Source of the DNA: an uncultured Collinsella sp. | GTDB taxonomy: Bacteria > Actinomycetota > Coriobacteriia > Coriobacteriales > Coriobacteriaceae | DNA length: 6,132 nucleotides | Reading direction: 5' to 3' | Assembly (NCBI GenBank): GCA_900552735.1 | Contig: USBA01000118.1 | Coordinates: forward strand, 1 to 6,132 | Part shown: positions 1-5,745 of the stretch, one piece after another | How positions within the stretch are numbered: position 1 is the first letter of the stretch | How the letters are laid out: every line of letters starts with the position of its first letter | The notes under the pieces: model-generated | What the model saw: only the letters and a program-made list of their open reading frames with translations | What the model was told of the DNA's origin: nothing | Databases searched by the model: none | Made by a program: the position numbers and the translations under genes

Positions 1-1440
1 ACGCAGTTCTTCCTTAACCTGTACCTTGGTGCCAGCAAGGCTCGTCTCATTAACCGTACTGCCGTCAATACGCTCATTCTGGTAACGGATAACGTGCGCA
101 ACCTGCCCGTGTGGTTTATCGAGGAGAACCCCTTCTTGCGTACCATCACGCTGCCGCATCCCGACCGCGACATGCGCGAAGCCTATATTCAGAGCAAGTT
201 TGGCTTTGGTGAGGCGCTGTCCGATTCCGATGACCGTGCGGTGCGTCGCTTTATCGATACCACCGACGGCATGAGCGTTAAGGAGCTCGAGGGCCTGCAG
301 CGCATGTATCAGCGCGATATGCAAAACCCCGATGCTTCCATCGAGGCCATTCTTCCCAAGCTCGTCGACGTGTATAAGTACGGCTTTCGCGAGAACAAAT
401 GGCAGCAGATGTTCGAGAAGCTCGAGGAGGATCCCGAGGCAAAGATCAAGCGCCGCGTGAAGGGTCAGGACGAGGCCGTTGAGAAGGCCGTCACCGTGCT
501 CAAGCGCTCCGTCATGGGTCTTTCGGGTGCCACCCATTCATCTGGCTCCAAGCCCAAGGGTGTGCTGTTTTTGAGCGGTCCCACCGGTACCGGTAAGACC
601 GAGATTGTTAAGGCCATTACGGAGCTCCTCTTTGGCGATGAGCGCAGCATGCTGCGTTTTGATATGTCCGAGTACGGTGCCGAGAACTCCGATCAAAAGC
701 TCTTTGGCGCTCCTCCGGGATACGTGGGCTATGCCGAGGGCGGCCAGCTTACCAATGCGGTCAAGGCCAATCCGTTCTCGGTGGTTCTTTTCGACGAGAT
801 CGAGAAGGCCGCGCCCAGCATTATGGACAAGTTCTTGCAGATTCTCGAAGACGGACGTCTGACCGACGGTCAGGGCAACACCGTGTACTTCTCTGAGACG
901 GTTATCTTCTTTACGAGCAACATCGGCTTTTCAAAGATTGAGATCGATGCGCAGGGCAACGAAGTTCGTAATACCATCGCGCCCAACACGCCCTATGACG
1001 AGATTTGCGAGCGCGTACGCACCGAGATGGATCGCGAGTTTAAGCCCGAGTTCTTGGGCCGTATCGGCGACAACGTGGTCATCTTCAACTTTATCGACGA
1101 CGCCGTGGCGCTTCAGATCCTCAATTCCAAGATCGATGCCGTCAACCGCAACGTGCATAAGGCACAGCCCGATATTACGGTTGAGGCGACCGATGCCGCC
1201 CGCGAGCTGCTGCACTCCATTGCCATGACGGACGCCGTCAAAGCCAAGGGCGGCCGCGGCATTGGCAACCTGGTGGAGAGCGGTTACCTTAACGGGCTTT
1301 CCGATTTTCTGTTTGAACACCGCGCCGAGTGGCGCGGTCGCCCCGGTATGGTGGCACGCGCCGTGCCGCAGGGCGAGGGCGATGATGCGCATATCGCATT
1401 TGAGCTCGTGCCCGGATCGATGGGAGGCGATTGGCGATGA
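1..1440 (+). CDS. Tandem AAA+ ATPase with ClpB/ClpA-type second module (5' end outside window)
   Basis: Frame 1 is open from base 1, so the gene begins upstream; the GTG at 94 is internal, because conserved AAA sequence precedes it. Codons 24-63 look like the end of a first AAA module: a sensor-1-like strand (LILVTDN), then NPFLR and LPHPDRDMR. A lid-like TDGMSVKEL follows near codons 83-91. The second module starts near codon 147 (RRVKGQDEAV, as in ClpB D2). It has Walker A GPTGTGKT (577-600), pore loop GAPPGYVG (Tyr at 721-723), Walker B VVLFDE (Glu 796-798), sensor 1 TSN (913-921), arginine finger in EFLGR (1060-1062) and a sensor-2-like GGRGIGN near 1249-1269. Known for the family: hexameric ATP-driven protein unfolding or disaggregation in the cytoplasm. 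Only a short linker joins the modules, so the long ClpB/ClpV coiled-coil M domain is absent here. No ClpP-docking loop of the IGF type was recognised. Its linkage to a phosphatase and kinase suggests a remodeller controlled by phosphorylation (inference). AAA+ assignment is firm; substrate and exact subfamily are unknown. Confidence 0.93.
   Translation, partial: TQFFLNLYLGASKARLINRTAVNTLILVTDNVRNLPVWFIEENPFLRTITLPHPDRDMREAYIQSKFGFGEALSDSDDRAVRRFIDTTDGMSVKELEGLQRMYQRDMQNPDASIEAILPKLVDVYKYGFRENKWQQMFEKLEEDPEAKIKRRVKGQDEAVEKAVTVLKRSVMGLSGATHSSGSKPKGVLFLSGPTGTGKTEIVKAITELLFGDERSMLRFDMSEYGAENSDQKLFGAPPGYVGYAEGGQLTNAVKANPFSVVLFDEIEKAAPSIMDKFLQILEDGRLTDGQGNTVYFSETVIFFTSNIGFSKIEIDAQGNEVRNTIAPNTPYDEICERVRTEMDREFKPEFLGRIGDNVVIFNFIDDAVALQILNSKIDAVNRNVHKAQPDITVEATDAARELLHSIAMTDAVKAKGGRGIGNLVESGYLNGLSDFLFEHRAEWRGRPGMVARAVPQGEGDDAHIAFELVPGSMGGDWR
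1319..1338 (+). other. Perfect GC-rich inverted repeat inside the AAA+ gene
   Basis: ACCGCGCC (1319-1326) and GGCGCGGT (1331-1338) are exact reverse complements around the 4-base loop GAGT. The transcript could form a compact 8-bp hairpin about 100 bases before the AAA+ stop. No T-run follows, so it is not an intrinsic terminator. It encodes ordinary sequence (HRAEWRGR) and may be a chance product of high GC. Confidence 0.5.
1422..1427 (+). promoter_or_regulatory. Ribosome binding site deciding the phosphatase start
   Basis: GGGAGG lies inside the end of the AAA+ gene, 9 bases before the ATG at 1437. An in-frame TTG at 1431 would be only 3 bases from it, which is too close. This favours ATG 1437, which shares the sequence ATGA with the upstream TGA stop, an arrangement typical of translational coupling. 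Confidence 0.75.
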
Positions 1441-2198
1441 CGAAGTTTATCGCTGCAGCAAAAACTCAAGCGGGAACCAATCATCCCGTCAACGAGGACC
1501 GCTTGCTTCTTGACGGCAACGTCCTTTGCTATGGTCTGGCGGGCGATTGCGAGCGCGAGATGGGCTGCATGGCAGTCTTTGACGGTGTGAGCGAAGGCGG
1601 GCACGGAGCGGCCGCCTCGACGCTCGCTGCTCAGGCGTTTGCACAGGCGACTCAGGTTTTTGAAGCCGATTCGATTGATGTCCTGCAGGATCGTTTGCGT
1701 ATGGCGGGCGAGCGCGCTGAGAACGATGTTGAGTCCTATGCGGCCCGTTATGGCTTGCCCGTTGCTGCATCTACGGTTGCCGGGCTTATGGTGGCGCATG
1801 ATGGGTCTGCCGCAATCTTTAATGCTGGCGATTCGCGTGTGTATCGCTTGCGCGATGGCGTGCTTGCGGTGTTGAGCTACGACCATACGCCCGAATCCCG
1901 CCTGGGCGGCGTTGGGTTTGAGTACAGCGATGAATCGGTCTCGCATTGCATTGAGCTGGCGGTCGGTCTTAATCAGGGCGGACGAAACCTGGAGATCAAT
2001 ACGACCACGTTGTTTCCGGGCGATCGCTACTTAATCTGCTCTGACGGCATCGATGGGGAGATTGACCTTGCGCGCCTGCAGCAGATGCTTGCGAGCGATT
2101 CGACCTGTGCGCAGCTGTGCGAGGAGCTGTATGCCGAGGCCCGCATGGGCGGTTCGACGGATGACGCGACGCTGATCGTGATTGAGATAGGGGAATAA
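1437..2198 (+). CDS. PP2C-family (PPM) serine/threonine protein phosphatase
   Basis: This 253-residue protein is the size of a stand-alone bacterial PP2C domain. The expected motifs occur in order: NEDR (residues 19-22), the metal-binding VFDGVSEGGHG (47-57, Asp49-Gly50), NAGDSRVYRL (129-138), DHTPE, DRYLICSDG (196-204, metal-binding Asp203) and GGSTDDAT near the C-terminus (Asp242, with Asp243 where Asn is usual). All metal ligands appear present, so it should be an active Mn/Mg-dependent phosphatase that removes phosphate from Ser/Thr. No signal peptide or membrane segment is seen, so it is probably cytoplasmic. It overlaps the AAA+ gene by 4 bases and ends 2 bases before the kinase gene, so the natural inference is that it reverses that kinase's phosphorylation, as PrpC does for PrkC or PppA for PpkA. 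The start was chosen at ATG 1437 for its Shine-Dalgarno spacing rather than the TTG at 1431. Family assignment is secure; the actual substrates are inferred. Confidence 0.95.
   Translation: MTKFIAAAKTQAGTNHPVNEDRLLLDGNVLCYGLAGDCEREMGCMAVFDGVSEGGHGAAASTLAAQAFAQATQVFEADSIDVLQDRLRMAGERAENDVESYAARYGLPVAASTVAGLMVAHDGSAAIFNAGDSRVYRLRDGVLAVLSYDHTPESRLGGVGFEYSDESVSHCIELAVGLNQGGRNLEINTTTLFPGDRYLICSDGIDGEIDLARLQQMLASDSTCAQLCEELYAEARMGGSTDDATLIVIEIGE
2189..2194 (+). promoter_or_regulatory. Ribosome binding site of the kinase gene
   Basis: AGGGGA overlaps the last codons of the phosphatase gene, 6 bases before the ATG at 2201. The phosphatase stop (2196-2198) falls between this site and the start, so ribosomes finishing the phosphatase sit on the kinase initiation region. 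This suggests the two are made in a coordinated ratio. Confidence 0.7.
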
Positions 2199-2200
2199 AG

Positions 2201-5200
2201 ATGTCTGATGAGACGATAACGGTACACCGAGATGGTGGCACCGGCAACGATGAAACCGTGACGGTCCGTCGTGGGGACGTACCCGTAAACGGTGAAACGG
2301 TCACCGTGTATCACGGCAATCAGGCTCCTGTACCGGGTGAGACCGTGACGGTGCGCCGAGGCGCTGCTCCGGTGTCCGGCGAAACGGTGACCATTCGCCG
2401 CGGCGACGCCCCGTCGGCAGGCGAGACGGTAACGGTGGGTCGCTCGGTTCCTAGAGCAAACGGCGAGACGGTGACGGTAAATCGTCCGGTTTCTGCGACT
2501 GGCGGCGAGACTGTTACGGTTGCAAGGCCGATGGCTGCTCCCGCCGGCGGCGAGACGGTCACGGTTTCCCGGCCGATGACGTCCGTGGCGGGCGAGACCG
2601 TAACGGTGCCGCGATCTGCCGCTTCTGGCGGTCAAACGATAACGGTCCCACGCGGTGCGGTGGTAAATCCCAATGGCGAAACGGTGACCGTTTCTCATGG
2701 GGACGTTCGCGCCGCTTCCTCCGTGCCCGTATCCCCTTTCGTTCCGGAAGATGTGACGATTACCTCACGTGACGGCCAGCAGTTTATTGTTCACTTGGGT
2801 CAAGTTGTCGGTCATGGTGGTCAGTCCACGGTCTTTGCTGCCGAGCGGGTGGATGACGGCCTCGCATGTGTTGCCAAGGTGTTTCAGCCTCTTATAGAAA
2901 AAATGCTCACGGAATACGAGAAGACTGTGCATGCCGTCATGAGCCTCAATGGTCGTCCCGTGTCAGAAACGCATTTGCTGCCTATTTTTGCCTATTTGCA
3001 CCAGGGCTTGAGCGCGACCGTAGTAGGGGCCCCCGCTCCTCAGCTTTGGGATATTGCCATCACTCCCAAGGCTACCTGTCTTAGCGACCGTCCCCGTAGC
3101 AAGCATATGGTTAAAAGTCGCGTGATTCCGGAGCTGAGCCAAGCGATTAATCTGCTGCACACCGAGTTTGGCATCGTTCATCGCGATGTGAAACCGTCGA
3201 ATGTCTACCTGTACGATAAACAAATCGCGCTTGGCGACTATGGGTCCGCTCGTTCTCTTTCCGGAATTGATAATCGTACGACTAAAACCGAGACGCGATC
3301 AAATGGGTATACGCCTGGTCACGGCAGAATGGTCGACCCTCGCAACGATTGGTATTCGTTTGGTTATACCATTTGGACTCTTTATGAGGGTAATGTCCAC
3401 CCGCTCTATGAGCGTTTGAAGGACGACACGTTTTTCGAGTTTCAGGAAGCGGGTCAACCTGCTGAGTTCACCCACCCTGATGACGCTACCTTGGGCAATT
3501 TGCTTCAAGGCCTTACGTTTGAGCTTGCAAACAAGCGCTTCGGATACGAAGAAATTAAAGACTGGATCGCTGACCCCGATCACTTCTATCGTCAACTGCC
3601 CACCTTCGATTTCAAGAGCGGCCATGCGCCGTATGAATTTGTCGGCAGGCTTTATACCGATCCTGTGTCGCTCGCTCACGGGCTCGCGTCTCATTGGGAC
3701 GAGGCAAAACAGCGCATGCAACAGTGGCAGCTCGAGCGCCAGATGCGTAAATGGAATGAAAACGACCTCGAGACCAAGATCCATGAGATTACCGAGGCAA
3801 AAGCGAAGGGCGGAGAAAAACCGAATTACGATTTCAATCTTGCTTGCGTGATCTACGAAATGTCGGGCGGCAAGATCATTTCGTGGCGCGGCGAAGATGT
3901 TTCGCTAGGTGCTGGAAAAAATAATCTTCCGGCGCGCATTGCCAACATGACAAATGTAGAAATTGATCGCTATGCGGTGAAGTCGGGGCTTGACGGCACC
4001 GAGTCTATGGGCGTGCTCCCCTCGGGCTTTCTTTCCTACGTTCTTTCCCGCCAAGGCGAGCATGACGAGTCGGTTGCAACTATTGCCGAGAATATCAAGG
4101 CAATTGAGGATCTTGCCGTTGCTTCCGACGATCCGCATTTTGCTGCCTGCCTATTGAAGGGCTTCCTTACGTTCGACGAGTTGGAAACTCATGCTGCGGC
4201 CCAGCAAGAGATCAGGAGGCTCATCGGGAACCCCCGGGCATTTTTTGCCACTTGCTCAACGCCTCGTGCTGTCGATGAGTTCTTCCTGCTCTTTGCAGGA
4301 GACGTTTCCATGGACGCTATTATTAAGGCACGTGGTGACGCTCAGAGCAGAGGGTCAATTGACGTTGATGTCGTACTCGATTTCATGGACCGTGTCGCCG
4401 ACAACAAGGCTCCCGTGCGAGCGTTCTACCGTAAATACGGCAATATGGCAGGCTGGATTTGGCTTTCCGAGCACACCGCCCTTTACGAGGCACTTTCGGG
4501 CTCTGCCGGAGAATCCGCAATCGTCAATCTTCGCGGCCTATCTCCTTCGGCGCAAGCATCGGTTGCTTCGCTCATGCAAGCGGGGTCCAATATCCGAATC
4601 GAAGGCAGCAAGCTTCGTGCCGACATGGAGGTGACACCTGTTCCCTATGTGAATGGCTGGCAGACGAGGGACGTTCTTCTTACTCGACCGCTTACGTTGA
4701 ATGCTCTTTTCTGTGCCGAGGCGCGAGGAGAGACAGTGCCACGCGGATATGTGGCAGAACTGCTTGCAGGCGGTGCGGACGAACAGCTACTCGATGGCAT
4801 CGGAATCAGGCTTTTGGCTCATGCGAACCTGACGCCTTCCGCCAGTTATTCTCAATTTCTCGAGGACGAGAGAAACGACGCAGATGGCGCGCTCGAAGGT
4901 GCTATCCAACGGGATACTCAGGACTACAGCATGACCGAAGGCATCGCTGATACTGCCGCGCGTATTGAAGCTGTAAAGAAAGAGCAGAGCCGGGTGCTGC
5001 GCTGGACATGCGTTGTGGCAGTAATCTACTTCGTTGCCATCCTATGCGCACGTGGCTCTTTTGGACAGTTCATCGTTATGTGTGGCACCCTCGCCCCGCT
5101 CGCAGTACTGTTCTTGGTCGCGGCGTTTGTTGGAATCTTCGGCTTCTTGGCCTTGAACCTGCTCCGTTCCTTTTCCGCGGTTGACCGCGTTCAGTCGCTC

Positions 5201-5731
5201 GACAGCGATCTGGAGGCCAACGCAGATCTTCTCGAAAGCCGTCTGGCTCAACTCGTCGATTTTGATGGCCGCACAGGCGCTACAGTGGAAAAGCTCTTGA
5301 TGGTGGGCGTTGACGAGGATCTTCCGATGACACAGGGGGCCGATTTTTCGTTTGGTTCCGAAGGCAAGGCCTTCTACGCCGATCCTGAAGTTATGGATAG
5401 GCTTGGCAGATTGGCAATTCGCCTTTTGCTTATCACGTCGGCCGTGATTAGTGCGTCTGGGTTTATGGGCACTGTGTTCATTGACGGTGATGTGATAGCC
5501 AAAATCGAGGTAGTCTCCGCTATCGCCGTTGATGCACTCATCTGCATTTACGTGCTGGGCGATGACGAACATCCTGGCAGCGCCGCGTCAATACTGTCAT
5601 GGTCTTGGATCTGGTTGGGCCCGCTGGTCATCGCGTTTTTGCTTTGGGGCGTCGTATCGGTTCTTCAGGCGTTCGGAATGGTGGGCGCTATTATCGCCGT
5701 AGTATTTCTCATCGGTTGTTTTATTAAGTAA
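2201..5731 (+). CDS. Membrane-anchored Ser/Thr protein kinase with N-terminal ETVTV repeat array
   Basis: The protein has 1176 residues. Residues 3-167 are a 12-copy, roughly 14-residue repeat rich in Thr-x-Thr. The kinase domain spans about 195-460: Gly loop GHGGQSTV (204-211), ATP-binding Lys226 (VAKVF), catalytic HRDVKPSN (327-334, Asp329), DYG in place of DFG (346-348), the DWYSFG helix start (383-388) and a C-lobe Arg446. The usual APE motif is not recognisable after the activation segment (NGYTPGHG, 368-375). Catalytic residues are intact, so it is probably active. Residues 460-930 match no family I can name; a Trp-rich, charged, helical part (about 478-530) includes SHWDEAKQRM. Hydrophobic stretches near 935-950, 960-988, 1072-1094, 1102-1119, 1131-1152 and 1157-1175 indicate about six membrane segments, with the charged loop 989-1070 between the second and third. 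No N-terminal signal is seen, so the repeats and kinase should be cytoplasmic. PASTA domains, common in Gram-positive PknB/PrkC kinases, are absent. It sits directly behind a PP2C gene, its likely antagonist. The kinase call is firm; the role of the large C-terminal part is unknown. Confidence 0.94.
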   Translation: MSDETITVHRDGGTGNDETVTVRRGDVPVNGETVTVYHGNQAPVPGETVTVRRGAAPVSGETVTIRRGDAPSAGETVTVGRSVPRANGETVTVNRPVSATGGETVTVARPMAAPAGGETVTVSRPMTSVAGETVTVPRSAASGGQTITVPRGAVVNPNGETVTVSHGDVRAASSVPVSPFVPEDVTITSRDGQQFIVHLGQVVGHGGQSTVFAAERVDDGLACVAKVFQPLIEKMLTEYEKTVHAVMSLNGRPVSETHLLPIFAYLHQGLSATVVGAPAPQLWDIAITPKATCLSDRPRSKHMVKSRVIPELSQAINLLHTEFGIVHRDVKPSNVYLYDKQIALGDYGSARSLSGIDNRTTKTETRSNGYTPGHGRMVDPRNDWYSFGYTIWTLYEGNVHPLYERLKDDTFFEFQEAGQPAEFTHPDDATLGNLLQGLTFELANKRFGYEEIKDWIADPDHFYRQLPTFDFKSGHAPYEFVGRLYTDPVSLAHGLASHWDEAKQRMQQWQLERQMRKWNENDLETKIHEITEAKAKGGEKPNYDFNLACVIYEMSGGKIISWRGEDVSLGAGKNNLPARIANMTNVEIDRYAVKSGLDGTESMGVLPSGFLSYVLSRQGEHDESVATIAENIKAIEDLAVASDDPHFAACLLKGFLTFDELETHAAAQQEIRRLIGNPRAFFATCSTPRAVDEFFLLFAGDVSMDAIIKARGDAQSRGSIDVDVVLDFMDRVADNKAPVRAFYRKYGNMAGWIWLSEHTALYEALSGSAGESAIVNLRGLSPSAQASVASLMQAGSNIRIEGSKLRADMEVTPVPYVNGWQTRDVLLTRPLTLNALFCAEARGETVPRGYVAELLAGGADEQLLDGIGIRLLAHANLTPSASYSQFLEDERNDADGALEGAIQRDTQDYSMTEGIADTAARIEAVKKEQSRVLRWTCVVAVIYFVAILCARGSFGQFIVMCGTLAPLAVLFLVAAFVGIFGFLALNLLRSFSAVDRVQSLDSDLEANADLLESRLAQLVDFDGRTGATVEKLLMVGVDEDLPMTQGADFSFGSEGKAFYADPEVMDRLGRLAIRLLLITSAVISASGFMGTVFIDGDVIAKIEVVSAIAVDALICIYVLGDDEHPGSAASILSWSWIWLGPLVIAFLLWGVVSVLQAFGMVGAIIAVVFLIGCFIK
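2207..2701 (+). repeat. Twelve-copy in-frame repeat encoding [GD][EQ]T[VI]T[VI]x[RH]
   Basis: The Glu/Gln of the core falls at residues 4, 18, 32, 47, 61, 75, 89, 103, 118, 132, 145 and 160 of the kinase, giving steps of 14 (range 13-15) residues, about 42 bases. Every copy keeps Thr-[Val/Ile]-Thr-[Val/Ile], and the second position after it is always Arg or His. Linkers are Pro/Ala/Gly/Ser-rich; copies 2-5 mostly continue with Gly, copies 7-9 with Pro. A degenerate thirteenth unit (EDVTITSRDG, residues 183-192) may lead into the kinase. At DNA level the copies differ at many synonymous positions (Val as gtg, gtc, gta or gtt; Glu as gaa or gag), so this is an old array kept by selection on the protein. 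Each Thr could be a phosphoacceptor; a repetitive beta-strand fold is the alternative. Confidence 0.93.
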
Positions 5732-5732
5732 G

Positions 5733-5736
5733 AGGA
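5733..5736 (+). promoter_or_regulatory. Ribosome binding site of the fourth gene
   Basis: AGGA, within AGAGGA that begins at the last base of the kinase stop codon, lies 9 bases before the ATG at 5746. The 14-base gap between the genes leaves no room for a separate promoter or terminator and supports operon membership. Confidence 0.65.
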
Positions 5737-5745
5737 AATTCAACT

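Noticed and set aside
94..96. GTG as the start of the AAA+ gene
   Set aside because: The frame is open back to base 1 and codons 24-31 (LILVTDN region) fit the AAA module, so the true start is outside the window.
583..594. 12-base palindrome ACCGGTACCGGT
   Set aside because: It encodes the Thr-Gly-Thr-Gly of the Walker A loop, so symmetry follows from the repeated dipeptide and is not evidence of a binding site.
1284..1946. 220-residue reverse-strand open frame across the AAA+/phosphatase junction
   Set aside because: It overlaps two genes with clear family motifs, has no recognisable domain, and its composition (Arg/His/Ala-rich) is typical of a shadow frame in GC-rich DNA.
1..2198. Calling the ATPase ClpV and the locus a type VI secretion system
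   Set aside because: The M domain typical of ClpV/ClpB is missing and no sheath, tube or baseplate gene is in the window. Only the kinase/phosphatase/Clp combination is shared.
2320..2562. Reverse-strand open frame that also encodes a TVTVSP-type repeat
   Set aside because: It is the complement of the ETVTV array: the complement of Glu-Thr-Val-Thr-Val codons reads as Thr-Val-Thr-Val-Ser/Phe. It has no ribosome binding site or domain and lies wholly inside the kinase gene.
2678..2694. Perfect 17-base palindrome GAAACGGTGACCGTTTC that resembles an operator
   Set aside because: It encodes the E-T-V-T-V-S core of the twelfth repeat, and other copies show only partial symmetry. The Thr-Val-Thr codons naturally give ACGGTNACCGT, and no promoter is nearby.
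5042..5572. 176-residue reverse-strand open frame inside the kinase C-terminus
   Set aside because: It is antisense to the hydrophobic membrane segments, which gives a polar shadow protein with no motif.
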